64,000 nucleotides of DNA from Nostoc sp. MS1 (lineage in GTDB: Bacteria > Cyanobacteriota > Cyanobacteriia > Cyanobacteriales > Nostocaceae), in assembly GCF_019976755.1 (NCBI RefSeq), contig NZ_AP023441.1, positions 2,539,501 through 2,603,500 on the forward strand, written 5' to 3'. The notes under the pieces were generated by a model. The model was not told the DNA's origin. It saw only the letters and a list, made by a program, of their open reading frames with translations, and made no database searches. This document shows positions 8,387 to 17,599 of the stretch, one piece after another (the first letter of the stretch is position 1; the number at the start of each line of letters is the position of its first letter). Position numbers and translations under genes: made by a program.

Positions 8387-10384
8387 TTATCTTCCCACTA
8401 ATTTATCTCGCAATTGCTTGATGCGATCGCGCAATTTTGCCGCCTCCTCAAATTCGAGCTTCTTAGCTGCTTCTTTCATCTGCGCTTCTAATTTCTCAAT
8501 CAAATTGGGAATCTCTTCTAGTGGTAATTCATCGATATGTTCTTCGACAACTTTTAAATCTGTCGCATTTAATCTGCGAGAAACTTCTAAAAAAGACAAG
8601 ATGGCATTACTTGATTTTTTCACAATCGGTTGCGGTGTAATTCCATGTAGGCGATTATATGCCGACTGAATATTACGTCTTCTGTCTGTTTCTTCAATGG
8701 CTTTAATCATGCTGTCTGTTAAATTATCAGCATATAAAATTGCTTGCCCTCTAATGTGCCGTGCTGCTCTCCCAATGGTTTGAATTAAAGAACGTTCAGC
8801 GCGGAGGAAGCCTTCTTTGTCAGCATCCATAATTGCCACTAAGGAAACTTCAGGTAAATCTAACCCTTCCCGTAATAAGTTCACACCAACCAACACATCA
8901 AAGCTACCTTGACGTAAATCTTGTAAAATTTCAATGCGTTGAATGGAATTAATTTCTGAGTGTAAATACCGCACTTTCACATTATGTTCTTGCAGATATT
9001 CTGTTAAATCCTCTGCCATCCGCTTGGTTAAGGTGGTAATTAATACCCTTTCATGCAGGTCAATTCTATCTCTAATTTCTCCTAATAAATCATCAATTTG
9101 TCCATCTGTGGGACGTACAGAAATTTCTGGATCAATTACACCCGTGGGACGAATTACTTGCTCAACTATATGATTTTCAGAAATTTCTAGTTCCCAATCT
9201 CCAGGTGTGGCAGAAACAAAAACGCACTGGTTAACTTTCTGCCAAAATTCTTCTGCTTTTAAAGGACGGTTATCGGCTGCACTAGGAAGTCTAAATCCAT
9301 GCTCAATTAATACTTTCTTTCTTGCTTGGTCGCCGTTATACATCCCGCGAATTTGGGGAACTGTAACGTGAGATTCGTCAATTACTAACAACCAATCTTT
9401 AGGGAAATAATCAATTAAACTTTCTGGTGGTTCTCCGGCTTGCCTTCCTGCTAAATGTCGGGAATAGTTTTCTACGCCATTGCAGTAACCAACTTCTCGC
9501 AACATTTCTAAGTCGTAGCGTGTGCGTTGGTCGATGCGTTGCGCTTCTAATAATTTGCCAGCTTCTTCTAACTCTGCTTTGCGCTGTTTGAGTTCGGCGG
9601 CTATATCTTCACATGCTATTTCTAAACGTTCTTCTGGGGTAACAAAGTGGCGTGCAGGGTAAATATTTACTGCTTCTAAACTGCTGAGAATTTCCCCAGT
9701 CACCGGGTCAATATAACGAATTGCGTCAATTTCATCACCAAAAAATTCTACACGAATAATTCTGTCTTCATAAGCAGGGCCAATTTCTAACACATCACCC
9801 CGGACACGGAAACGTCCCCTTCCCATTTCTATATCGTTTCGGCTGTACTGTACAGAAGCCAAATCTCGTAAAATCTCACGCTGATTTACTTCCATACCAA
9901 TTTGTAGAGGGATAGCAGCTTTGAGATATTCTGAGGGGATACCCAAACCGTAGATACAGCTAATAGATGCAACAACAATCACATCACGCCGCTCGAATAG
10001 CGATCGCGTTGCTGAATGTCGTAACATATCTATCTCATCATTTATAGATGCCGTTTTCTCAATATAAGTATCGGTAACGGGAATATAAGCTTCTGGCTGA
10101 TAGTAGTCGTAATAACTGACAAAATACTCAACAGCATTTTTCGGAAAGAACTCGCGCAATTCATTACAAAGCTGCGCCGCCAAAGTTTTATTATGCGCCA
10201 AAACTAGAGTTGGCCTCCCCACCTTCTCAATAACTGCGGCGATAGAAAACGTTTTACCTGTTCCCGTAGCACCTAGTAAAGTTTGGTAGCGGTTGCCATC
10301 TTGAATACTAGCAGTTAACTGAGCGATCGCGTGTGGTTGGTCGCCTGTCGGACTAAACGGAGCTTGCAGGCAAAATTCTGTCAT
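8387..10384 (-). CDS. uvrB: Excinuclease ABC subunit B
   Basis: 665 residues, full length for UvrB. Visible in order: Q motif [14 protein letters not shown], Walker A GATGTGKT (about residues 39-46), the DNA-clamping beta-hairpin [15 protein letters not shown]-type motif VIDESH, helicase motifs V and VI ([26 protein letters not shown]), and the C-terminal UVR/UvrC-binding coiled coil ([15 protein letters not shown]). It loads onto damaged DNA with UvrA, verifies the lesion and recruits UvrC. A LexA-box-like sequence overlaps its start codon, suggesting possible SOS control. It is monocistronic with its own hairpin. Confidence 0.98.
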   Translation of the reverse strand: MTEFCLQAPFSPTGDQPHAIAQLTASIQDGNRYQTLLGATGTGKTFSIAAVIEKVGRPTLVLAHNKTLAAQLCNELREFFPKNAVEYFVSYYDYYQPEAYIPVTDTYIEKTASINDEIDMLRHSATRSLFERRDVIVVASISCIYGLGIPSEYLKAAIPLQIGMEVNQREILRDLASVQYSRNDIEMGRGRFRVRGDVLEIGPAYEDRIIRVEFFGDEIDAIRYIDPVTGEILSSLEAVNIYPARHFVTPEERLEIACEDIAAELKQRKAELEEAGKLLEAQRIDQRTRYDLEMLREVGYCNGVENYSRHLAGRQAGEPPESLIDYFPKDWLLVIDESHVTVPQIRGMYNGDQARKKVLIEHGFRLPSAADNRPLKAEEFWQKVNQCVFVSATPGDWELEISENHIVEQVIRPTGVIDPEISVRPTDGQIDDLLGEIRDRIDLHERVLITTLTKRMAEDLTEYLQEHNVKVRYLHSEINSIQRIEILQDLRQGSFDVLVGVNLLREGLDLPEVSLVAIMDADKEGFLRAERSLIQTIGRAARHIRGQAILYADNLTDSMIKAIEETDRRRNIQSAYNRLHGITPQPIVKKSSNAILSFLEVSRRLNATDLKVVEEHIDELPLEEIPNLIEKLEAQMKEAAKKLEFEEAAKLRDRIKQLRDKLVGR

Positions 10385-10395
10385 ACATTTGTACT
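10382..10395 (-). promoter_or_regulatory. Imperfect LexA-box-like sequence over the uvrB start codon
   Basis: On the reverse strand it reads AGTACAAATGTATG. The published cyanobacterial LexA consensus is RGTACNNNDGTWCB; one position differs (T for C in the second half-site). It overlaps the ATG of uvrB, where repressor could block initiation. Only suggestive. Confidence 0.35.
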
Positions 10396-10641
10396 AAAAA
10401 TACCCTATCTCATGGTAGCGATAAATCTTAGTCAGCAGTCAACAGCCCACTGATTAAGCCTGCCTTTTTATCAAGCAATCTTTTTTCACAAAATTTTAAG
10501 ATTTAAGTTTACTTATATGTCAGTTTTGAAGATACTTATATATATGCAAGGTTCTTTAAGGGTAAACTCACTTATATAGGAAATAATCTCTTTTTTCCTT
10601 AAGTATTGTAAAGTAAAGTTAATATCCAGAGGTGTTTAATT

Positions 10642-11124
10642 ATGACCATTAGCAGTACCGGCAAAACGGTCAGTCCTCGACAAAGACGCGCCAAACTGAA
10701 AGGAGAATCAACAGTGGAAGTAGAGAATAATCAGAGTCAGAGCTTGAATAAAGAGCAAGCCGAAGCGAATGGCGGTTTGTCGGCTGACAAATCTGAGCAA
10801 AAAGAAATTGTGGGAACACTAGCAATTTCTGGAGTGCGTCCCATTGCCGGTAGTGACTTGCAAGTAGCCCACACAATTTCATCTGCGGGAATACGTCCCA
10901 TTGGTGTTAGCACTTTGCACATAGTTGAGACAATGAATGTGATGGGCATACGTCCCATTGGTGCTAATACAATTGATGTAGTTGATAGCATTAATCTTTC
11001 TGGAGTGCGTCCCATATCTTCCAGTGCGTTGGCGATTTCTAGTAGTTACTCAGTTATGGGTAATCGTCCAGTAGCATCAAATACTATTGATGATTCTGAT
11101 GGCTTGATGGGTTTTATAGATTAG
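10642..11124 (+). CDS. Repeat protein with five 19-residue RPI repeats, unknown function
   Basis: 160 residues; ATG preceded by AGAGGTG. Residues 1-58 are polar, with a basic stretch (SPRQRRAKLK) and then an acidic Gln/Glu-rich segment, probably disordered. Residues 59-153 are five gap-free repeats of exactly 19 residues with pattern [TS]-x3-x-G-[VIN]-R-P-[IV]; the RP pair is invariant. A short tail GLMGFID follows. Regular polar/hydrophobic alternation suggests beta-strands stacking as a small solenoid or hairpin array. No signal peptide or membrane segment. I recognise no named family. A strong terminator follows. Confidence 0.75.
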   Translation: MTISSTGKTVSPRQRRAKLKGESTVEVENNQSQSLNKEQAEANGGLSADKSEQKEIVGTLAISGVRPIAGSDLQVAHTISSAGIRPIGVSTLHIVETMNVMGIRPIGANTIDVVDSINLSGVRPISSSALAISSSYSVMGNRPVASNTIDDSDGLMGFID

Positions 11125-11158
11125 AGCGCAAAATAATTTAATTAATTTATATAACAGT

Positions 11159-11189
11159 AAAACCCAGTTGCATGATGCAACTGGGTTTT
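11159..11189 (+). terminator. Strong Rho-independent terminator
   Basis: AAAACCCAGTTGCAT (11159-11173) pairs with 11175-11189, giving about 12 bp of uninterrupted stem around a tight loop and a T run. It lies 35 bp after the stop of the RPI-repeat gene. Confidence 0.9.
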
Positions 11190-11496
11190 TACGTTTTTTG
11201 TTAGTTATCAGTACTCGTTACTACTACAGACAAAACTTTCTCCTCTTTGTTTTCATAGCATCATGCAGAGAAGTTTCTTATTGCTAAAAATTTGATCCCC
11301 GAATAATTACAAAATTTAAAGATATATACCTCAATCGTATATATTCAGTGATTTTTCACTCTTTATATATAGATAGTTAATATCTCTTGTGGCGGAAGGC
11401 TACAACAAGAAGTTTAAGTTACTTTGTAAATGTGATAACAAATTCAAAGTTAGTTAATAGCTTTGAAATTAAATTATATAAGATTAGGAGAGCAAA
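11190..11496. other. Intergenic region upstream of csbD-like gene
   Basis: About 300 bp of AT-rich sequence after the terminator. No credible frame; presumably the promoter of the CsbD gene is here, but no clear promoter can be picked out. Confidence 0.5.
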
Positions 11497-11679
11497 ATGA
11501 GCTTAGAAGATAGAGCAAAAGCCACTGCTAAAAATATTGAAGGTAAAGCTCAAGAGGCTTTAGGAAATGTAACTGGTGATCCTGAAGATAAAGCTGAAGG
11601 TAAAGCCAAACAAGCCGAAGGCGAATTACGTCATGGCGTTGAAGATGTTAAGGACAAAGTAAAAAAGAATATTGACTAA
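11497..11679 (+). CDS. CsbD family stress protein
   Basis: 60 residues, ATG preceded by AGGAGAG. The sequence is almost wholly charged plus small residues, with three related segments (KATAKNIEGKAQEALGNVTG, DPEDKAEGKAKQAEGELR, GVEDVKDKVKKNID), exactly the CsbD pattern. Members form short helical bundles and are induced by general stress in many bacteria; molecular function is undefined. Cytoplasmic, single gene, with its own inverted repeat downstream. Confidence 0.9.
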   Translation: MSLEDRAKATAKNIEGKAQEALGNVTGDPEDKAEGKAKQAEGELRHGVEDVKDKVKKNID

Positions 11680-11698
11680 GTTTAATTTAGTCATAGTT

Positions 11699-11739
11699 CA
11701 GGTAACTACTCAATGTGAGGAGTATTTAAAAGTTACCTG
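11699..11739 (+). terminator. Hairpin downstream of csbD-like gene
   Basis: CAGGTAACT (11699-11707) pairs with AGTTACCTG (11731-11739), with a weaker inner ACTC/GAGT pair. Located 20 bp after the CsbD stop. The T-tract is poor, so efficiency is uncertain. Confidence 0.55.
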
Positions 11740-11920
11740 TTAGTTAAGGTTTTAGTTTGGGAGATGGAGGTTTATTTGCAAGGTTGTTGTAGAGATGTGT
11801 TCAATCATATCTCTACATTTCTTAAGTTTATTCAACATACTTAAATTAAGCAAAAAGAAAACTCAATCCATTTATTAATAAAAAAGCAGTTATGGAATTT
11901 ATTGTTACAGGAGGTAGACA

Positions 11921-12364
11921 ATGATGTTGGTTCAGCAGGGTCGGAAAATCTTGACTACTGTTGTCTTGGTTTTAGTGTTGATGATCACTACCGCTTGTAG
12001 TGGTGGCGGAAATGTTGCTCAACTTGATCGCACCAGCACACCACCAGCCATTGGTAGAGATGTAGCTTATTCTCAATTAGAAAGAGGTAATTCCCCATCT
12101 GGACAAAGTTTCGGTAATTGGGTTGTACAAACCTCTCAAGGATTGGTTCAAGATGCTTACGTCCGCGATAACAACAAATTAGGAATTGTAATTTCGCGCC
12201 AAGTACGCCCCAACGAAGTAAAACCTTTAGCAAAGTCTTTAGCGCAAGGTTTCCGCAAGAATTTTCCTAATCAGGATTTAACTGTTCTCGTGTACGGCCC
12301 CGACAAAAAACTGATTTTGACAGCTAAATACGATGTTCAGTCTAACCAAATTCAGTACACCTAA
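11921..12364 (+). CDS. Small secreted lipoprotein, unknown function
   Basis: 147 residues; two adjacent ATGs behind an AGGAGG ribosome-binding site. A long hydrophobic signal ends in MITTAC-SGGG, a lipobox-like site with Cys26. The mature part is about 120 residues, with a basic Lys/Arg-containing alpha/beta pattern (DNNKLGIVISRQVRPNEVKPLAKSLA ... LTVLVYGPDKKLILTAKYD). No family recognised. It ends 39 bp before the next gene on the same strand, and that pair probably forms an operon ended by a strong terminator. Confidence 0.7.
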   Translation: MMLVQQGRKILTTVVLVLVLMITTACSGGGNVAQLDRTSTPPAIGRDVAYSQLERGNSPSGQSFGNWVVQTSQGLVQDAYVRDNNKLGIVISRQVRPNEVKPLAKSLAQGFRKNFPNQDLTVLVYGPDKKLILTAKYDVQSNQIQYT

Positions 12365-12403
12365 ATACTGATTACTGAATTGGCATTAATAAGGAGAAAA
12401 ATA

Positions 12404-12925
12404 GTGAGTAGTAGCGAAGAATACAGACGGCAAGTCATGAGAGATTTGGCAGAAGGTAATGTCGAATCTTTAGATGCCCCAACAGGCGAACCTGCGGCTG
12501 AGTACGAAACTTTTGACGATTTCGCACAACGGACAACTACAGATCAGCGTCGTCAATTATTCGGTCGTTCTTTGCATCCAGAACAGATTCCTAGCAGCCA
12601 AATGGAACCTGAATTGCAAAAAGCGATCGCCCAAATCAAACCCAATGAACGCGATGATGTCGCCCGTGCCTTTTTCAAACACTTCAAAGAACGGGGATTA
12701 GATGAACGCCACCTAGAACAACAACTAGGTCTTACCACCCACCATGCTGGTCGGATGAATGCTGACGATGTAAGTAAACTTGCATCCTTCGCCTATCATA
12801 ATCACCCCGACATCTTCCGCGAAGTCCTAGCAGAACAACCAGGAATTATCAAATTCCTCAGCAATCCTGTAGTTGCAGGTATTATCGGAGTTGCAGCCGC
12901 TAAATGGTTAGGTGGTCGCAAATAG
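12404..12925 (+). CDS. Hypothetical protein, 173 aa
   Basis: The start is best placed at GTG 12404, 7 nt after AAGGAG; a TTG eight codons upstream keeps the frame but has no ribosome-binding site. The body is helical and polar (MRDLAEGNVESLDAPTGEP; QIKPNERDDVARAFFKHFKERGL; NADDVSKLASFAYHNHPDIFREVLAEQ). It ends in a short hydrophobic Gly/Ala/Val segment, PVVAGIIGVAAAKWLGGRK, which may touch the membrane or mediate oligomerisation. No family recognised. Translation probably follows the lipoprotein gene just upstream. Confidence 0.75.
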   Translation: MSSSEEYRRQVMRDLAEGNVESLDAPTGEPAAEYETFDDFAQRTTTDQRRQLFGRSLHPEQIPSSQMEPELQKAIAQIKPNERDDVARAFFKHFKERGLDERHLEQQLGLTTHHAGRMNADDVSKLASFAYHNHPDIFREVLAEQPGIIKFLSNPVVAGIIGVAAAKWLGGRK

Positions 12926-12952
12926 GTATAAGGTCATCAACTAAATAAAAAT

Positions 12953-12981
12953 AAAAAGGTGGGTATTATCCACCTTTTTTT
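12953..12981 (+). terminator. Rho-independent terminator
   Basis: AAAAAGGTGG (12953-12962) pairs with CCACCTTTTT (12970-12979) and continues into more T. Ends the lipoprotein/hypothetical two-gene unit. Confidence 0.9.
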
Positions 12982-13328
12982 ATTAATGTTTAACAGAAAA
13001 GTATTTGTGTATGGCAGCTAATAGAAAACAAACTCAAAAATTTCTGGCTGTAATTTTTATGAGCTAATCTATCTTGCAAAGGTTGCTATTTTATCTAAAT
13101 TTTTTATATAATCAATTCCACTTTAATCTAAGTAAGTTATTTATAGTTTATAGTTTATAGTTATAAAAAGTACTAAAAAATAACTTACGATATTAGTTTA
13201 ATATAAAGTTTTTGTAAGGAAATTATTTTTTCAAACAGAAAATATAATTTTATCTATACTAACTATTATAGATAAAATATGTGCTTGCCTTTAAACCATA
13301 GCAAGAACTACTAATGTAATTAGGAATT
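12982..13328. other. Intergenic region with 7-nt tandem repeat
   Basis: Very AT-rich spacer upstream of the glycosyltransferase. Contains three perfect TTTATAG heptamers (13140-13160). Nothing coding seen. Confidence 0.5.
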
Positions 13329-14498
13329 GTGAATACACAAGCAATGCAACTAAAAGAAAATTTGCAAACACATGTTAAGACTAGAAATATCAAAAAGCAG
13401 TACCTTCTACTCGGCAGTTTGATAGTTATTGGTGTACTATTGCGTTTACCAAGCCTTAAATTAGGTGTATGGCGGGATGAAGGATCAACCTATTTTAATG
13501 CACTGCCAACAAACCTACATGAAGTAATTAACACTGTTATTTATAGCGAACTAAATCCACCTGGTTTTTACCTCATTATGCACAAGTGGATACAGTGGTT
13601 TGGAGCAGATGATGTCATTTTTAAGTTACCTGTATTCATTTTTGGCATATTGCTAATACCTGCTACATACACACTAGGTTCTTTAATTAGTTCACCTAAA
13701 ATTGGACTTATTGCTGCTGCTGTCACTACTTTTGAACCAAATGCTATTTATTACTCTCAAGAGGCTCGACCTTATACTTTAGCAGCTTTATTATGCTGTT
13801 TAATCTTAATTTTATACTGCAAAGCAATTAATAGTGACAAGCAGATATGGTACTTAATAGGCTTGGTAATTTGTGCTGACATAATGCTATATGTGCAGTA
13901 TACGAGTTTAATTTTGCTTGCTAGTCTGGCGATTGTTACTGTGTATTTATGGTGGAGTGGGGTTGCCAATATTCGCCCAATAAGATTTGTTATAGCGGGT
14001 GTAATTATCTTTTTGCTATTTACACCCTGGTTGAAAATTTTCTTGATACATTTGTCAACTGGTCTTCCTTGGTTAACTAAAAAAGTTTGGTTTACTCGAC
14101 CTAAGTTGTTGTATGACATTTTTTTATATACCCTACCCGTAACGAAGTTGCAAAAGTATTTAGTAGGAATTATTGTTATATTCTCTTTTGCATATCAAGC
14201 ACGTCAGTTATTTTCTCGTAGTCAACAATTGACTGCTCTAAAAAACACAACAATCAAAACATATACATTGATATTATATTTGAGTGTTTTACTAACAGTT
14301 ATGCTGCTAGCAGCCCTTTCCTATAGCGGACGCTATGTGTTTCCTTTTGCTCCTCTAGCTTGGGTAGTCTATACTCACAGTGTAGTTAATCTTTTCCAAA
14401 GCATAAATAACTACCGAACTGCTCAATTGTATCGTTTTAGTAAGCAAGTAGCTGTTGTTTTACTAGTTACTTTTATTATTTTCCCCAATATCAAATAA
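13329..14498 (+). CDS. GT39/ArnT-type membrane glycosyltransferase, truncated by in-frame stop
   Basis: 389 codons from GTG 13329 (AGGA just upstream) to a TAA at 14496-14498. After a short cytoplasmic segment the protein is polytopic, with roughly ten hydrophobic helices. The first periplasmic loop holds LGVWRDEGSTYF, the DE-containing motif of GT-C transferases that use polyprenyl-phosphate sugars (GT39/GT83, ArnT/PMT-like). Such enzymes glycosylate lipids or proteins on the outer face of the membrane. The frame continues open straight after the TAA for another 155 codons, and the family normally has a C-terminal soluble domain there, so this looks like the front part of a broken gene. Confidence 0.75.
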   Translation: MNTQAMQLKENLQTHVKTRNIKKQYLLLGSLIVIGVLLRLPSLKLGVWRDEGSTYFNALPTNLHEVINTVIYSELNPPGFYLIMHKWIQWFGADDVIFKLPVFIFGILLIPATYTLGSLISSPKIGLIAAAVTTFEPNAIYYSQEARPYTLAALLCCLILILYCKAINSDKQIWYLIGLVICADIMLYVQYTSLILLASLAIVTVYLWWSGVANIRPIRFVIAGVIIFLLFTPWLKIFLIHLSTGLPWLTKKVWFTRPKLLYDIFLYTLPVTKLQKYLVGIIVIFSFAYQARQLFSRSQQLTALKNTTIKTYTLILYLSVLLTVMLLAALSYSGRYVFPFAPLAWVVYTHSVVNLFQSINNYRTAQLYRFSKQVAVVLLVTFIIFPNIK

Positions 14499-14966
14499 GC
14501 TTTATCTTTACAGGAGAGAGATAAATCGGGAATAAGAGCGATAGCGGCTGATGTACGTAAAGAATCACAAGAAAAAAGCTTTTACTTGATTAATCCTGAC
14601 TATTTAAGTCCAACATTTGGTTACTATTTCGCGCATAAACCAGTCAAATTTTATGGCGTTGGTCGCTGGAATAATCCTGAAATATTTAGTCCGCAAAGTT
14701 ATGCCGAAGTGTGGAAAAAACCTACCTTAATATCAGATATAGAACAGGGTATTCAAAATGAAATCAATAATGGTTATACACAATTATTCCTTGTTCAAGA
14801 ATTAGGCACTAGAAAGAATATGGGAAAAATGGAATATAGCCGAGCTAATGAAGTTTTGGCAAGGTTAAAACAAAAATATTTACTACGAAGCAAAACTGAC
14901 TATCGTGGTGTTACTGAATCTGTAAGTCTTTATGATTTCGCATTAAGAAATGAGATAAAGCAGTAA
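14499..14966 (+). pseudogene. C-terminal part of the same glycosyltransferase, beyond the TAA
   Basis: Same reading frame as the preceding gene. Directly after the TAA the frame reads ALSLQERDKSGIRAIAADVR and continues to a stop at 14964-14966. A TTG at 14586 is the first possible start in this part, but it has no ribosome-binding site. The segment (INPDYLSPTFGYYFAHKPVKFYGVGRW ... FLVQEL) resembles the soluble C-terminal domain of GT-C enzymes. Converting the TAA back to a sense codon such as CAA would restore one 545-residue protein. Could be readthrough, a strain-specific mutation or a decaying gene. Confidence 0.7.
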
Positions 14967-14997
14967 AAAAGGCGATCGCAATTTGTGATCGCCTTTT
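14967..14997. terminator. Bidirectional terminator between glycosyltransferase and rpe
   Basis: AAAAGGCGATC (14967-14977) pairs with GATCGCCTTTT (14987-14997), built on a HIP1-like core with A and T tracts on the two sides. It serves converging genes from both directions. Confidence 0.85.
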
Positions 14998-15018
14998 AAT
15001 TATTTACTAACTAATTGC

Positions 15019-15726
15019 TTAAACCTTAGCCAATTCTGGTGTAGGACGCTTGCTGTTGCGAATATTTGTAATAGCCTCAGCATAATCCTTAGCATTAAAT
15101 ACCGCAGAACCAGCCACAACTGCATTAGCACCTGCTTCTAGAACTTGCCAAGTATTATTAGCTTTGAGTCCGCCATCTACTTCAATCCAGGGGTCTAAAC
15201 CGCGCTCATCACACATTTGACGTAGCTTACGAATTTTCGGCAATACACCAGGAATAAAGCTTTGACCACCAAAACCTGGGTTAACACTCATAATTAGTAC
15301 TAGGTCAGCTAATTCTAGTACATATTCAATCAGTTCTAAAGGAGTGCCGGGATTGAGAACTACTCCAGCTTTTTTACCTAACTCTTTGATTTGTCCCAGA
15401 GTGCGGTGTAAGTGAGGAGAAGCATTATGTTCCGCGTGAACAGAAATAATATCAGCTCCTGCTTTAGCAAAGCCTTCTACATACTTTTCTGGTTCCACAA
15501 TCATCAAGTGGACATCCAGAGGCTTAGTTGTAACCGGACGAATCGCCTCCACTACCAGAGGCCCTATCGTTATATTAGGTACAAAACGACCGTCCATTAC
15601 ATCAACATGAATCCAATCGGCTCCAGCCGCGTCTACGGCGCGAATCTCCTCGCCTAAACGGCTAAAATCGGCTGATAGGATAGATGGAGCAATTACTATG
15701 GGTTTTTCAGATCGGTTTTGGGTCAT
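15019..15726 (-). CDS. rpe: Ribulose-phosphate 3-epimerase
   Basis: 235 residues from ATG 15726 ([21 protein letters not shown]). The frame could extend further upstream, but the extension is unlike the family. TIM-barrel motifs: [23 protein letters not shown] with the metal/catalytic [34 protein letters not shown], and WIEVDGG with the second catalytic aspartate. It interconverts ribulose-5-phosphate and xylulose-5-phosphate in the Calvin-Benson cycle and pentose phosphate pathway. Cytosolic, single gene. Confidence 0.97.
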   Translation of the reverse strand: MTQNRSEKPIVIAPSILSADFSRLGEEIRAVDAAGADWIHVDVMDGRFVPNITIGPLVVEAIRPVTTKPLDVHLMIVEPEKYVEGFAKAGADIISVHAEHNASPHLHRTLGQIKELGKKAGVVLNPGTPLELIEYVLELADLVLIMSVNPGFGGQSFIPGVLPKIRKLRQMCDERGLDPWIEVDGGLKANNTWQVLEAGANAVVAGSAVFNAKDYAEAITNIRNSKRPTPELAKV

Positions 15727-15912
15727 GGCTAGTGGCTTTTTTAGCGTCCTCGTCTGTAAGCATTGTAACAAAATCTTGTAACAAAATATTGAGAATTTTA
15801 GAAACAAGGGAGTGGGGAGTAGGGAGTGGGAGATGAGTGAGATGAGGGAGAGGGGGAAGGGAGAAAGGAAGAAGCCTTTAACCTCTTACTACCTCCTACC
15901 TTTTGACTGTGG

Positions 15913-15961
15913 ACTATTGACTATGGACTAATGACTGATGACTAATGACTAATGACTATGA
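15913..15961 (+). repeat. 7-nt tandem repeat (ACTAATG-type) running into a start codon
   Basis: Seven consecutive heptamers: ACTATTG, ACTATGG, ACTAATG, ACTGATG, ACTAATG, ACTAATG, ACTATGA. Both candidate ATGs of the protease gene (15952 and 15958) lie inside the last units. It belongs to the short tandemly repeated repetitive class common in heterocystous cyanobacteria. Confidence 0.85.
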
Positions 15962-17550
15962 AAAAACTAATTTGGATAATTTGCGGATTTAGTGCTTCTT
16001 GTTTGAGTGTACCTGTGTTGGCTATACCTTTATCAAGTTCTATAGGAACTAATGGTATTGATGCTTTGAGGTTACATCAACCTCCTTATAATTTACTCGG
16101 TCGTAAAATTGCTATCGGTCAGGTGGAAATCGGTCGTCCTGGGATGTTTGGTTGGGATAAGGCGGTGTCAAAAAATCGCGCTGTATCACTGGCGGCTGTC
16201 TTTTTACGCAATGGCCCAGCTAAGTCTAATAATGGTGTTGACCCCCACGCTTATAATGTTGCCGGTGTGATGGTGAGTAGGGACAAAGCTTTACCTGGGG
16301 TTGCGCCGGAAGCAAGGTTATATTCGTCGGCGGTGGGTTCTACAAAAAATATGGGTCAACCAGAGGAGTGTTTGTCCGCGCAGCACATAGCTTTACAAAA
16401 TGGTGGTGATGTCCGGGCAATTAACTTTAGTTTTGGTGAACCCCTCAACCGTGACCCTCGACCGGAGGCTGTTCTAGATGGGAATGCTTTACTAACTTTA
16501 TGTGTTGATTGGTCGAGTCGCGTTCACAATGTTTTGTATGCGATCGCTGGCAATCAGGGTAAAGGGGGTATACCTATCCCTACAGATAATTTTAACGCAG
16601 TTAACGTGGCTTTTTCATCCCGACGAGGAGGGATTTTTAATAAAGTAGACGTTTCTAATCTAGCTGGGGTGAATCAGGGTGTAAGTGGTCGCTTGGCGGG
16701 TAGGGAATTTAATATTGATGGTCGCCGCGCTGTGAGTATAGTAGCGCCTGGGAGTAATATTGCCATGCTCAATCCCGATGGCAAAGTAAACAAGGTAACA
16801 GGTACAAGCTTTGCTGCGCCTCATGTGACAGCTACTGTTGCTTTATTACAAGAGTTTGGTGATAGACAACTACGGACAAAACAACCACACTGGAGCATTG
16901 ATAGCCGCCGTCAGCAAGTGACGAAAGCTGTATTACTCAATTCGGCAGATAAAGTACAAGATAATGGTAATGGCTTAATGCTGGGCATGACTCGGACACT
17001 TATTGATAAACAAAATCAAGACTGGTTGAGTTCTGATGCCTATAAAAACCCGAAAATTCCCTTAGATGCGCAAATGGGAACAGGTCATTTGAATGCGTTT
17101 CGTGCCTATCAGCAATTTAGTGCGGGTCAATGGCAACCAACAGCACCAATTCCGGCAATTGGTTGGGATTATCGACAAGTAGATGTAGGCAAATCTGTTG
17201 ATTATACGTTAGCAAAATCGTTAAAACAAGGTAGTTTTGTCGCTATTACTTTAAGTTGGAATCGATTAGTAGAATTAAATGATACTAATAAAAATCAACA
17301 ATTTGATGTGGGTGAAAATTTCCGCGATCGCGGTTTAAATAACCTCGACCTTTATTTAGTAAACGCTGATGCTAAAAGTACAGATCCCGGCGTTGTTTGT
17401 TCTTCAATTAGTGAAGTTGATAGTGTAGAGCATATTTTCTGCCCTGTGCCTGCTACTGGTAATTACAAAATCCGTGTGCAGTACCAGAAACAGGTCAACG
17501 ACGCAACTCAGCCCTATGCTTTAGCTTGGTGGACAGTTCCTACTAATTAA
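15952..17550 (+). CDS. Secreted subtilisin-like (S8) protease with altered catalytic Asp position
   Basis: 532 residues from the first ATG; the second, at 15958, gives a cleaner signal peptide (MKKLIWIICGFSASCLSVPVLA). Numbering from the second ATG: catalytic Ser284 is clear in GTSFAAPHVTA; the oxyanion Asn199 lies in YAIAGNQG; His97 lies in DPHAYNVAGV, which replaces the usual HGTHVAG. Where subtilisins have the catalytic aspartate (VAVIDTG) this protein reads IAIGQVEIG, with Glu57. A C-terminal beta domain (~400-530) resembles the pre-peptidase/P-domain type. Predicted periplasmic or secreted. Activity is uncertain because of the changed triad. A serpin gene follows on the same strand. Confidence 0.85.
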   Translation: MTMKKLIWIICGFSASCLSVPVLAIPLSSSIGTNGIDALRLHQPPYNLLGRKIAIGQVEIGRPGMFGWDKAVSKNRAVSLAAVFLRNGPAKSNNGVDPHAYNVAGVMVSRDKALPGVAPEARLYSSAVGSTKNMGQPEECLSAQHIALQNGGDVRAINFSFGEPLNRDPRPEAVLDGNALLTLCVDWSSRVHNVLYAIAGNQGKGGIPIPTDNFNAVNVAFSSRRGGIFNKVDVSNLAGVNQGVSGRLAGREFNIDGRRAVSIVAPGSNIAMLNPDGKVNKVTGTSFAAPHVTATVALLQEFGDRQLRTKQPHWSIDSRRQQVTKAVLLNSADKVQDNGNGLMLGMTRTLIDKQNQDWLSSDAYKNPKIPLDAQMGTGHLNAFRAYQQFSAGQWQPTAPIPAIGWDYRQVDVGKSVDYTLAKSLKQGSFVAITLSWNRLVELNDTNKNQQFDVGENFRDRGLNNLDLYLVNADAKSTDPGVVCSSISEVDSVEHIFCPVPATGNYKIRVQYQKQVNDATQPYALAWWTVPTN

Positions 17551-17580
17551 GATTTTGTCAAGAGGTGATAGACAATATTA

Positions 17581-17599
17581 GGGTGGGTTATCCCCACCC
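17581..17599 (+). terminator. Hairpin after protease gene
   Basis: GGGTGGG (17581-17587) pairs with CCCACCC (17593-17599), followed by TTCTTATTT. Located 30 bp past the stop. Confidence 0.7.

Noticed and set aside
13772..14119. 115-codon leftward frame inside the glycosyltransferase gene
   Set aside because: Antisense shadow of a membrane-protein gene with a clear GT-C motif on the other strand.
15913..15961. Possible CRISPR array
   Set aside because: The units are 7 nt with no spacers. The same holds for the other heptamer arrays (13140, 39931, 45160, 55527).
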